This document shows positions 25,892 through 34,982 of a DNA stretch of 42,595 nt, in pieces. The DNA lies in the NCBI GenBank assembly GCA_014084085.1, contig NPFB01000119.1, forward strand, positions 1-42,595, written 5' to 3'. A model generated the notes under the pieces. The model was not told where the DNA came from and did not search any database. It saw nothing but the letters and a program-made list of their open reading frames with translations. How positions within the stretch are numbered: the first letter of the stretch is position 1; each line of letters begins with the position of its first letter. The DNA comes from Hondaea fermentalgiana (lineage: Eukaryota; Sar; Bigyra; Thraustochytrida; Thraustochytriidae). A program made the position numbers and the translations under genes.

Positions 25892-28849
25892 TCACCACAA
25901 GGTCTTTCGCCTGCGGGGCACTTCAGCATCCTTCGCGGTGGGCGACCCTCCGTCCGCGTTTGACGTACTGCCCACCATTGTTGAAGTGGAACCTTCGTCG
26001 TTTTGGGTGTCTGTATGCTTCACCGAAGCATTTGGTATTGTCGCGACCTCGTCTGTAGCTTCCACACTATGGACGGGCTTGTCACCGTCCGCTTTGGGAG
26101 CCACTTCCATATCGCCAGTATTGCGCTCGAGCTCGTCAGAGTTAGCTTGGAGGTCGCCCGAGGCCGCCACTGGCGTGGAAGAAGTCGACGAATCTTTCTT
26201 CTCGACGTTTAGCGGAGAGCCATCGTTAAGCTTTTCTTCCGTGTGCTTCTGCTCCGCGTCATTCTCTTTTACGTTTGCTGTTGCAAAGGCCTCTGTGTCT
26301 TCCACAATCTGTTTTGCTTCCTCATTTGCTATTTGCTGTAAAAATTCTGACTCTGCAAGTCGTGTGCGTGTCACGGTTGCGTCATTGGCATTTTCGCTCA
26401 AAGCCATCTCCTGTGTATGTTTCATGGCGTGATCAGCTTGTTCAGCAACACTGCCAGTGCCATGAGGATCCTCTCCTTTTTCAATCCTTGCGCTTTGGTG
26501 CTGTAGCTCCACTCCCCACCGAAGATTTGCTGCCTCAGCAGCAACTCTTAGATCATCTGCAAGAGCAGTGACAGCGTCAGCGGCAGAAGCTGCGCCTTTT
26601 GCAGCCGCGGCAGCCCCACGTGCAGCGTCTGCTGCCCCTTTTGCAGCCACGACCGCGGCGGCAGCGCCTTCTGCTGCCGCACTCGCTGCTGCGGCAACGG
26701 TTCCTCCATTTGCGTCCATTTGCCTTGCTTGACCGTCTTTCGTGCCAAAGAGGCTCTGATACTCATCCTCCAAAGAATCGTCCCAGGCCACAAACTGCAT
26801 TTTTCGTCCCATTTGAATTGTAAGCTCATCCAGGTCCTGGCAGATTCGTGATGTGCACGACTGAAAGTCAGGAAAGGTGGCCCTCCACTCACTTCCGTAC
26901 AATTCACTTCGTATTTTATCCACTTTTCCATTGCAAGACGGGCTTTTAAGCGAACTCTGGGTATTTTGACCCTGACAAACGGTTCTTTCAGCTTCTGAAA
27001 GAGCGACGAGCGCTGCGGCAAGAGATTCGTCTGGCTGTGATGCAAGAGATTGCCTTTCTTGCTGCAGGCGAGTCGCCTGTACTTTTTTGTGATTATTCTC
27101 TTCCCTTTGGGCGATAATGTCATCCTCGTTGGTCTTGTTCGCGTCTTCGTATTGCTCATTCACTTCGTTCACGAATCCTTTTTCTTTGTCTTCTTCTTTT
27201 TTTTCTTCTTCTTCTTCTGCATCTCTTTTCTCACTATCACTTTCGCCTTCATCTCTCTCAATTTCTCCTTCTGGAAATGTTCCCTTTTCTTGCCATACTT
27301 CTTCTTGAGCTCCTTCGGGAACGCCCTTTCTGCTTGGCGATGCTGAAGTATTCGCTGCTTTTATTTCGATTGGAATGTCTTCGTTCTTCCGCTCGATGGA
27401 GTCCATCGTCTTGACTTTAATGCTTGGATCCTGGTGTTCTCCCAGGATGTTTTCGTCCGCATCGTCTTCATCATCTCCTCCTCCAAGCGGCGCCGTTTCG
27501 CTTGTTTTTGCGCATTGCTTTTTCTCATGCACAGCCCCCTCGGGTGCAGACTCATTGCTATCGCCTGAGATACTTTTGCGGTCGATTGTGCTGTATGCGT
27601 CGAGTTCGGTGCCCGTAGTCTCGCTTGAGCGTGGACCAAAGTCTGTGGCTTCGCTTCTGTCACTCAAGGGCTGTGCAGACTCCATTTCACTTCCTCCGCT
27701 CGAGCGCGAACTCTGAAAGGAGATAGATGATCCTGCTGAGCGTGAAGATCTTGGTCTGGCGCGGGGGCTTGCCGACCCATGCTCGAGAATGTCCCAGGTC
27801 TTTTTCCACGCTGGTTGTTCTTGCTTGGTCCACTGCGAATCCGTTTGTTGCTGAATCAAAGGTCGTACCTGTGCACTTGTAGGTGTTGTGCGTGCTTGTT
27901 TCTGGTGTTGCTGCTTGTGTTGCTGCTTGTGAGATGACTTCTTCGTGTGAGTCTCTGACGCGGTTGCTGGTCGACGCGACTCCCCTTCGCCTTTGTTGCA
28001 CGAAGGCTTGGGTCGGCGTGCAGACTTGGGTCGCAAGCGCGAGCTCTTTTTTTCGCTACTTGCTTGAACAACATCTAGAGCAGAAGAAGGCGAGCCACCC
28101 GCTCTGGAAGTTGTGCTCGTTCCTGAACTTGTTCCCGTGCTCGAGCTGGAGGATGTGGACCTGAAACTAGAGGCGTGCAGCTGTAGTGATGCTTTGAACC
28201 TGCGATTCGCTTCGACTTTTCGGGCGATCTCGCGGCTTGCGCGACGTTCCCGATGAATTTTGTCTGTCTTTCGCTGCTCTGCGCGAATTGCGTCTGCATG
28301 TGCGCGTGCCTCGGCGTCAAGTGCCGCTTGCCGCATTTTCAGCCGTTTGAGCTCGTCTCTTGTTGGCTCAGGAGACTTGCTAATAGAGGGTTGAGGTTTG
28401 CCTGGGGAAGGTCTTCGCGAGGACCTTCGAGCGGGCGAACGCACGCGTGTTGACTCGGTTATGCGCTTTGCTGTCTCATTGCTTTCTGGCTCTGGAGCAG
28501 CTGTTTCTGCAAGTTCAACAAGATCATCGTCCACGAGATTGCCGGCGTCGCTGGAAGCGATCGAAGGTTTACTTGCATTGCATCGCAAGGACCGTTCCTT
28601 GTCTTTTCCGAGTGCAGACTCGAGGTGAGGCATCATCATTTGACTCGGTTGGGGTGCCGGGTGAATTTTGCGTTTCCCTTTGCTTCGTCGGTTTTCGGTA
28701 TTGCGGGGCGTCTTTCGGGTCGTTCGCTTAGGACCACCTAGACTCGCCTCTGTCGCCTCGAGCTCGGATTCGATTGCGCTTAGCTCCGTCATGTACATGT
28801 CGAGCTTGCTGCCAGCATCTTCTCGACGCGCAGACGCAAGAACCTTCAT
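25892..28849 (-). CDS. Large disordered protein with coiled coil and Ala-rich helix, function unknown
   Basis: 985 aa from the first ATG (28849). The frame extends 84 bp further upstream without an ATG, so a short 5' exon is possible. I do not recognise a family. It has a short N-terminal helical segment (about 15-37), a charged coiled-coil stretch (about 164-222, from RDELKRLKMRQAALDAE), and long Ser/Thr/Lys/Gln-rich stretches including a His/Lys/Gln run. Acidic Lys/Glu-rich sequence follows near 535-570. A better-composed segment near 645-700 (ATFPDFQ, CQDLDELTIQMGRKMQF) may be the conserved core. An Ala/Gly/Lys-rich repeat (about 715-775) and more acidic disorder complete the chain. No membrane span or catalytic motif is visible. 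The composition suits a structural or scaffold protein, which is only a guess. Head-to-head with the PH-domain gene. Confidence 0.75.
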   Translation of the reverse strand: MKVLASARREDAGSKLDMYMTELSAIESELEATEASLGGPKRTTRKTPRNTENRRSKGKRKIHPAPQPSQMMMPHLESALGKDKERSLRCNASKPSIASSDAGNLVDDDLVELAETAAPEPESNETAKRITESTRVRSPARRSSRRPSPGKPQPSISKSPEPTRDELKRLKMRQAALDAEARAHADAIRAEQRKTDKIHRERRASREIARKVEANRRFKASLQLHASSFRSTSSSSSTGTSSGTSTTSRAGGSPSSALDVVQASSEKKSSRLRPKSARRPKPSCNKGEGESRRPATASETHTKKSSHKQQHKQQHQKQARTTPTSAQVRPLIQQQTDSQWTKQEQPAWKKTWDILEHGSASPRARPRSSRSAGSSISFQSSRSSGGSEMESAQPLSDRSEATDFGPRSSETTGTELDAYSTIDRKSISGDSNESAPEGAVHEKKQCAKTSETAPLGGGDDEDDADENILGEHQDPSIKVKTMDSIERKNEDIPIEIKAANTSASPSRKGVPEGAQEEVWQEKGTFPEGEIERDEGESDSEKRDAEEEEEKKEEDKEKGFVNEVNEQYEDANKTNEDDIIAQREENNHKKVQATRLQQERQSLASQPDESLAAALVALSEAERTVCQGQNTQSSLKSPSCNGKVDKIRSELYGSEWRATFPDFQSCTSRICQDLDELTIQMGRKMQFVAWDDSLEDEYQSLFGTKDGQARQMDANGGTVAAAASAAAEGAAAAVVAAKGAADAARGAAAAAKGAASAADAVTALADDLRVAAEAANLRWGVELQHQSARIEKGEDPHGTGSVAEQADHAMKHTQEMALSENANDATVTRTRLAESEFLQQIANEEAKQIVEDTEAFATANVKENDAEQKHTEEKLNDGSPLNVEKKDSSTSSTPVAASGDLQANSDELERNTGDMEVAPKADGDKPVHSVEATDEVATIPNASVKHTDTQNDEGSTSTMVGSTSNADGGSPTAKDAEVPRRRKTLW

Positions 28850-29710
28850 TGGTTGCGTCCGCGCAATATTGTGCGAGAACTGCCCTCCTGTTAGGTTCGA
28901 AGGGTTGAGCCTCTCGCAACACGGCAGGCGCAACGAGTGCGCGAGCGCTCCGCCACCACGGCCGTGGTTTTTCGATCAGCACGTATAAAGTTTGGGTTGC
29001 TTGTAGCAGCAGCGGTCACCTTGTCTTTGCAGCGCACTGCTCTCACAGTTGCCCTCAACTCGCAAGCACGCTAGCAAGCAAGGAAAGCAGGCAAACAAGC
29101 AAGCAAGCGAACAAATACAATCGGGCCGTGGACTCCTCGTGAACAAGTGTTCCTCGAGGTCAGCTTGTCTAATTCTTAGAGAGAGCCATCTGAGTCGGAA
29201 GTCTATTTTCCGCCCACGCCACCTCTCTTTGGGCGACTTGTGCCCTTAATGTCTTGACTTTAACACTATGTTAATCTACACAGTAATCGAACTCTTCTTG
29301 ACTCGTCTAGCAGAGCACCAAATATCTGGCATTGACGGCCCTGCAACTCGGAGTTCAAGTTCTCACAAGACCAAAAACGGATAAGTTTATACTTCCTTCG
29401 TGCGTCGCGTGGACTTGCGTTCCGCTGCCTCTAAAACGAACTTTTCTTTTTCTTTTTTCCGAGTCCTTCTCTTTCGTCCCATCGCAGTGAGGGCATCTCA
29501 AACACGAAACGCCCGACACTGCACGGCGCCGAGCAAAGGCTGGGGGCCGTGGTCGGCCTGGTGGACGGCGGCCTGACGAGGGCACGAGCGAGGGTCGCAG
29601 ACGCTTTGGAGAAAGCGCTCGCTCGGCTGCAACAGAGACCGCGGCGGCAGCGGCTTTCTTCTCTCGAAGAAGGCAAGGTGGTGCTGGGAGGTGAGAACGA
29701 AGGCGAGTAG
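28850..29710. promoter_or_regulatory. Head-to-head intergenic region, disordered protein (-) and PH protein (+)
   Basis: 861 bp. It contains a 14-bp palindrome (ACCACGGCCGTGGT, 28955-28968), a TATAAAG at about 28984-28990, a degenerate CAAG array, and an AT-richer middle (29240-29400). A frame runs from the disordered gene into the first 84 bp. No separate gene seen. Confidence 0.5.
29063..29112. repeat. Degenerate (CAAG)n array
   Basis: GCAAG/CAAGC units with interruptions. On the sense strand of the minus-strand gene starting at 28849 they read CTTG, about 215 bp upstream of its ATG. Confidence 0.8.
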
Positions 29711-32700
29711 ATGTCAAGGCGGCACCCCGCCCCGCGGGACTCACTGTCAGGTAAACAGCCAGAAGCAAGAGCGGCTCTAAAGCTCAATGCCGTACTAGAC
29801 GGGCGTGGAAAGGCGAGCTCTGCGGAAGCAGAGTCTCCGCTCGATCATGATGCAAACGTCGACTTTGATACGGACCCAATCGCCCGTGAGCTGCTGCAAA
29901 GCTTGGGTATTTCGTCCGCAGACGCCAGGCAAACGGAGAAAGTCCAGGAAACGATTTTGCGCCTCGTGGCGGAAGCTCGATTTCGCCGCGGCGAAGCGCG
30001 CGAGTTGTCCCTTGCAGAGCTTGAAGTAGCCCGCTCAAATCTGGAACGCGAGCTTCTTTCTTGCGTTGATGCCGCACGGAAAGTGTTGCTTGAGATGGAC
30101 ATCAACTTCATGACGCGAGTTCTTCAGGAGCGTGCGACTTGCTCTGCTGGGGAAACCAGAAAGTCCACTCAAAGAGAGAACGCTGCGGCATCTGCGCAAG
30201 ATGGGCCTCTGGATTTTGACGACGAGGAAAAGGTATACATTTCGCCGCCATCTTCGGCAGCTACTGTTGGCGGAGGGTTTGCGGCTGGTTCACCACGGTC
30301 TGCATTAGGATCTCCAGCAGGTGCACGCAGTCCCACTTCATGGATTGACGGTGGCAAGGAGGAACAGGGTGTCGAACTCTGCACTGCACACAATCCTCAG
30401 ACAGGTCAGTGGACACCGAGCATTGTCAGCGTGCAAAAACGCGCCATTGCCTTTTATGAGGTTGGACAGCTTCGTCAAGACGCTAGCTTGGCAGGAGCTC
30501 AAGTCTCGCTCCCGACAGGAAATAGCGCTGCCTCTGCACTCAAGACTTTGCAGAAGCAGAGTCCGAGTCAGACGTTTCTCGGAATGGAGTTGCGCCTGCC
30601 GGCGCTTAACAACAGCAAAATTCTCCTTGCCGCCAGATCAGAACGGGAGCGACGCTCATGGATGGAGAACATTTCCTTTGCTTCAGCGTTCGATGCATCG
30701 CGCGGGGACAATCATGACTTCGAGGCGGCCGGGGTGCCCGTGTGTCTTGTCCAAGGCTTTCTTTTCAAGCGTTCGGTCGCGACTGGCGCTCTTTTCGGTG
30801 TATCGCCGCGCTGGAAACGTCGATTTTGCAGAATTGTTTACGATGCTGCTCGCCAGCTGTGGTCTCTGCAGTACCACACTGCGGCCCAAGCCCAAGTCCT
30901 GGTTCCCTTCAAGAATATCGCAAGACTTGAAGAACAGTCGATCGAGGATGCGGGAGCAACTGCTCTCCAGGCCGAGACCGCAGAGCAAATGGCGGCCGTC
31001 ACCATTTCCTTGCGAAGCATGACGGGCCGTTCACTTGTCGACCGCTTTCTCATTCCCAGATCAACTCTTTCCAGCTTTTTCGATTGGGTGCCGCTCCCAG
31101 TTGAGACTCGTTTTCTGGACAATGATGCAGGAGATTCTCTTGCACACTTCGCAAACGAGCATCCACCCTCAGAGGACGATATTGCATCTGATGCAGCTGG
31201 GCAGCCCAAGATCGCCTCGCCTCGTCGCCCTTTTGCTGAAGATGAGGATGAGACGACGCCCTGTGAAGTGGACAGCGAGTTCGAAATGGGAACAGATCTC
31301 GGGACAGTCGACGAAGAGTCGCGCAGCGACCTTGGTTCTGATGCTGAAGGAGATAATTGCGAAGACATAAATGCAGAAAGGCTTCATCACGAAGGAAGTG
31401 AAGAAGGTAGCAGCGATGACGACGATGAAGATGAATATGAAGAAGACGATGAAGATGAAGATGAAGAAGACGAAGAGGAAGACGAAGAGGTAACGTCCGA
31501 GGATTGCGAAAGAAACCCGATCATGGGTGCAACCGAACATGATCGAAAAACGCTTTTCGGCGAGCGTGCAGTGCGCAGCAACGACATCGTTCCGTATGTT
31601 GAACAGCAGCCAAATTCTGCAAAAGAGCAAAGGTCTTGCGTGAACAAGTCGCAAGATCTCTTGGAGCAACGATCCGCAAGGTCTAGCGACAGAGAAGGAG
31701 GGGAAGACGAGACTATTGGAAAGGACGATTTTGACGCAGAAGCAAAGAGGCTTTGCGCAAGAGTTCGCGCAAATACAGCCTCGTCAAGCCGATCTCGCGC
31801 GCGGACACGGACGCGCTCGCGCACCAGCAGTGTCCCGACAGTCGACGTGCCTCTAGATGGCCCAAGACCCCGCGAAGGCCCAAGAAATGTGGTTTCGAAA
31901 CTATCAGATCCACCAATTCCAGAGTCCAGCTCCACAATGTATCCTGTCCGAGAAACAAACACGCTTGGTTCAAAGTGGCCCTTGGAGGCGGTTGAACGCG
32001 TCGCAATTGGTGGTAGTAGTGGCCGCAGCCCAAAATATGTAGACTTTCAGGAAATGCAGGGAGAAGCGCAAGATCCAATTTACAATCGGGACGCAGCTCA
32101 CCAAGCTCATCACAACTCTGACGTCTCGGAATACAATGTGGCATCGCGGCAAGCCGCACAATATGCCCCGCAGGCAAGGAACTCCGCCACTTCTGAAATT
32201 GACAATCATGACAATTTGGAGTCTCAAGCATGGCAAACGGTTGCAAACGCTAGCAAGCTCGTCCGAGAGGGTATGAGCGGGGCGATAGATGCGCACGTGC
32301 TTGAAAAGTGTCGATATCTGTTGGCAGCAATTCATGAAGCCATGATTGACATCAAGACAGGTAGCTTTGTGGACCCAGCAGATACGGAGAGCCAAGCCCT
32401 CGGCCTTGAGCTCGTTATGGAGACCGCTCGATGCATTATTGCAATCTCGGAAGTTGGCGTGCGACACTCAACTTCTCAAGTTCTAGAAACCGTAGACCGC
32501 GTTTCGATGTGTGATCTTGAGCGTTGCAGTGCAAGCGCAATGCGTACGGCTCGCATGCTTTTCGAGCTTGGCAAAACATGCATGGACGCGCTTGCGCAAT
32601 CCATGGATGTCCAGGGCGCTGAACACTCTCGCCGATCGAGCTTGATCTCAGCCATGGAAGACTGGAAAACGTGCCGTAGTGGAGACGATAGGGCGTCGCA

Positions 32701-34714
32701 CCGGCAGAGTATGTCCGAGGACGAGGTCTCGGCAATTGAAAGCACACCTCAAGTGCATAAATTTGAGGCATCGACCAGTGTTAACGCTTTCTCTGTCATG
32801 GAGCGCGAGAGTACGGGCGACAACGATGAGGGGTACATGTCCGAAAACTTTAGTGATTGCGAGGGTGACGCAACAGGAATCGCCGAATCGCAAGCTGTCA
32901 CAGGCCAAAAGAGCCCAACATCCACCACAGCCACCACCACGACCACGATCGGAGACATCATCGCCTCAAGTCAGCGCTGCATCGCTCTTGAAAGGCTCAC
33001 GGAGCAGGTCGCGGAAGACCTTTTGGGTCGAGGTCATGTCATTTTGCACAAAGTGCCAGACACCCCAATCTCGACCGGCGAGGAACTTGGAGAGTTTGGT
33101 ATGGGCTATCTTGTTCCAGTGCCTACGCGGGCGCCTCCGCTGAGCCCAACAAGCTCAAAAGAATCCGTGACAAGACAATCAAGAAGTTCGCCACCACCTT
33201 TGAAACTGCCACCAAAGGAAAAGCGGCCGCGACAACAAAGCAGCAACAGGAAGAGCATTGAGCTGGCGTCAGTGTCGAGTCCTGCGAAACCGAGCAATGT
33301 GAAAACATCTCCAACAACAAATTTGCCTTTGGCTCCCGAATCTGTGAGTCCTGAATGGATTCTTTTGCGACAATTCAAGCATGCGCAGTGGACGCGGGCG
33401 TTCCTGTGGATCGATGAGGCTAGTGGAAAACTGTATGCGTCGAGCACGGGTCGCGTGACAGCGAGGCCTATATTCGAGACGGCATTATGTGGTGCCAAGT
33501 TAGAGGCACTGGGACGTGCCCCGCTCTTTAATGGCACAGATCGTGTCACGCGAATGTATCAGATTTCGATTACGTCACGACGAGACGGTTGGGCTGGTCT
33601 TGCCTTTTCAAGCGACATCGTGATGCGCAAATGGCTCGCGGTTTTAGACTACGTCTCGCGGCGCCAGGCGACCAACTTCACAATGAACGATGAGGTTAAT
33701 GATCATCTGCAGAGAAGAGACTATGGTTTAAGCCGCGTGCGCAAACGTCTCGAGCCAGGTCTCCGTCGGCTCGAGGCTGGACGTAGATATCGGGGAGCAG
33801 CAACGCCTCGCATTCGACCGTCCGAGCGTCCCATCCATACTGTTTATGCCGACGCAGGTCACGAGATTGACTCCGAAATCGGCACCGAGGACGCGTACAC
33901 AGAGGCAAGCACCGAGGATGTCGAGTCAAAGACTGACGCGGCAGACGAGCAGGGGAAACTTTTGATGCAGAGGGATGGCCAAAGTCCTCCTCAAGGTGTG
34001 CACAGCAGAGAGAACGTTTCGGTCTCTCATCGCTGGCAGGAGCGTCCGTTTCGTTCGAGGTCGTCTACAATGGAGTCCGAAATCTTTTCAGCCCGGAGCA
34101 GTTCCTTCTCGTCCATTGGCGCCAAGAGTCAGGATTTGCATCAAATTTCCATCAAGAACAGAAAAATGACGCGGGATGCCGAACGTGCCGTCAACATCAT
34201 GCAGCAGGGAAGCACCTGGCATTATGTGCATCGCAAGCCAAGCAGGCCCATCGGGCTTGCCGAAGCGACATTACGGCTTGCCAAGGACTGCTCCTTTCTG
34301 GAGCTCAAAACGAAGGGACGAACGGAAACAGCAACGCGCGTAGATATCCTGGAGGTGACTCGTGTGGCACGCGGAGTGCCAAGCGCGACGCTGTTAAATG
34401 CAGCCGTGTCAGCGTGCAAGTGCTTTCGGGAAAATGAAGAGGACGAGCCCGGCGAGTCTTTGATCTCCCGCATGCCACTTTCAGACGTGAAAATTAGCGC
34501 GACGGATGCTATGCTTGCCAACGAAACTGTAAACTGTTCGCTGTTGATAGAATATGGAACAGGAGCCACTCGTTCCCGATTGGAAGTTTTAGCTCCCGAC
34601 GCCGGAATGTGTGCGGTGTACGAGTATGGTGTATTACAAGTGCGCAAGGTGATGGCGTCTCACGGGAGATCGAATTGTGGAAACGAGCAACGCTTGATAG
34701 ATTTCCAAAGTTGA
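29711..34714 (+). CDS. Multi-PH-domain signalling scaffold
   Basis: Single exon, 1667 aa, first ATG at 29711. After a coiled-coil-like N-terminus (about 75-145) come PH-like regions at about 220-325 (ending SERERRSWMENI), 345-460 (VQGFLFKRS, RWKRRFCRIV, typical PH opening) and 1213-1310 (WILLRQFKHAQWTRAFLWI ... RKWLAVLDYV). A fourth, PLC-type PH-like domain at about 1498-1655 (GSTWHYVHRK ... DILEVTRVARG) lies at the C-terminus. Between the second and third lie a long acidic run (about 567-593), RS/RT-rich disorder and a helical stretch near 850-950. PH domains bind phosphoinositides or proteins, so a membrane-recruited scaffold is the natural reading. No kinase, GEF, GAP or phospholipase catalytic domain was found. 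The second region is the clearest PH; the first and fourth are weaker. Head-to-head with the disordered-protein gene. Confidence 0.82.
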   Translation: MSRRHPAPRDSLSGKQPEARAALKLNAVLDGRGKASSAEAESPLDHDANVDFDTDPIARELLQSLGISSADARQTEKVQETILRLVAEARFRRGEARELSLAELEVARSNLERELLSCVDAARKVLLEMDINFMTRVLQERATCSAGETRKSTQRENAAASAQDGPLDFDDEEKVYISPPSSAATVGGGFAAGSPRSALGSPAGARSPTSWIDGGKEEQGVELCTAHNPQTGQWTPSIVSVQKRAIAFYEVGQLRQDASLAGAQVSLPTGNSAASALKTLQKQSPSQTFLGMELRLPALNNSKILLAARSERERRSWMENISFASAFDASRGDNHDFEAAGVPVCLVQGFLFKRSVATGALFGVSPRWKRRFCRIVYDAARQLWSLQYHTAAQAQVLVPFKNIARLEEQSIEDAGATALQAETAEQMAAVTISLRSMTGRSLVDRFLIPRSTLSSFFDWVPLPVETRFLDNDAGDSLAHFANEHPPSEDDIASDAAGQPKIASPRRPFAEDEDETTPCEVDSEFEMGTDLGTVDEESRSDLGSDAEGDNCEDINAERLHHEGSEEGSSDDDDEDEYEEDDEDEDEEDEEEDEEVTSEDCERNPIMGATEHDRKTLFGERAVRSNDIVPYVEQQPNSAKEQRSCVNKSQDLLEQRSARSSDREGGEDETIGKDDFDAEAKRLCARVRANTASSSRSRARTRTRSRTSSVPTVDVPLDGPRPREGPRNVVSKLSDPPIPESSSTMYPVRETNTLGSKWPLEAVERVAIGGSSGRSPKYVDFQEMQGEAQDPIYNRDAAHQAHHNSDVSEYNVASRQAAQYAPQARNSATSEIDNHDNLESQAWQTVANASKLVREGMSGAIDAHVLEKCRYLLAAIHEAMIDIKTGSFVDPADTESQALGLELVMETARCIIAISEVGVRHSTSQVLETVDRVSMCDLERCSASAMRTARMLFELGKTCMDALAQSMDVQGAEHSRRSSLISAMEDWKTCRSGDDRASHRQSMSEDEVSAIESTPQVHKFEASTSVNAFSVMERESTGDNDEGYMSENFSDCEGDATGIAESQAVTGQKSPTSTTATTTTTIGDIIASSQRCIALERLTEQVAEDLLGRGHVILHKVPDTPISTGEELGEFGMGYLVPVPTRAPPLSPTSSKESVTRQSRSSPPPLKLPPKEKRPRQQSSNRKSIELASVSSPAKPSNVKTSPTTNLPLAPESVSPEWILLRQFKHAQWTRAFLWIDEASGKLYASSTGRVTARPIFETALCGAKLEALGRAPLFNGTDRVTRMYQISITSRRDGWAGLAFSSDIVMRKWLAVLDYVSRRQATNFTMNDEVNDHLQRRDYGLSRVRKRLEPGLRRLEAGRRYRGAATPRIRPSERPIHTVYADAGHEIDSEIGTEDAYTEASTEDVESKTDAADEQGKLLMQRDGQSPPQGVHSRENVSVSHRWQERPFRSRSSTMESEIFSARSSSFSSIGAKSQDLHQISIKNRKMTRDAERAVNIMQQGSTWHYVHRKPSRPIGLAEATLRLAKDCSFLELKTKGRTETATRVDILEVTRVARGVPSATLLNAAVSACKCFRENEEDEPGESLISRMPLSDVKISATDAMLANETVNCSLLIEYGTGATRSRLEVLAPDAGMCAVYEYGVLQVRKVMASHGRSNCGNEQRLIDFQS

Positions 34715-34982
34715 ATCGTAAATATCTTGGAATCCATAGGAAATGCGAGTTACACGATGAAATCTTGAACTTCCAGAGAACAAATCGTGGAGAACTTGAA
34801 CCATTTCTAAAATTAATTTCTCTTCAAAAATGATCTCTCCAGCAGTGTTTTGTCTGCTGTTCGAACATTCCACGATAACAAACGCTATCCTACCCAGTAT
34901 ACACATGCGCAGACAAACCCAAAAGATTTCCCCCCAAGTGTCTCAGACTAATTACGCGGAGGACCTACTTTGCCTCAAATGT
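34715..34982. other. Tail-to-tail intergenic region, PH protein and sulfotransferase 1
   Basis: 268 bp of relatively AT-rich sequence between converging stop codons, expected to hold both 3' UTRs. No gene or marked repeat seen. Confidence 0.6.

Noticed and set aside
28955..28968. 14-bp palindrome ACCACGGCCGTGGT as a regulatory site
   Set aside because: A palindrome of this length is expected by chance more than once in a window this size; noted only as part of the intergenic entry.
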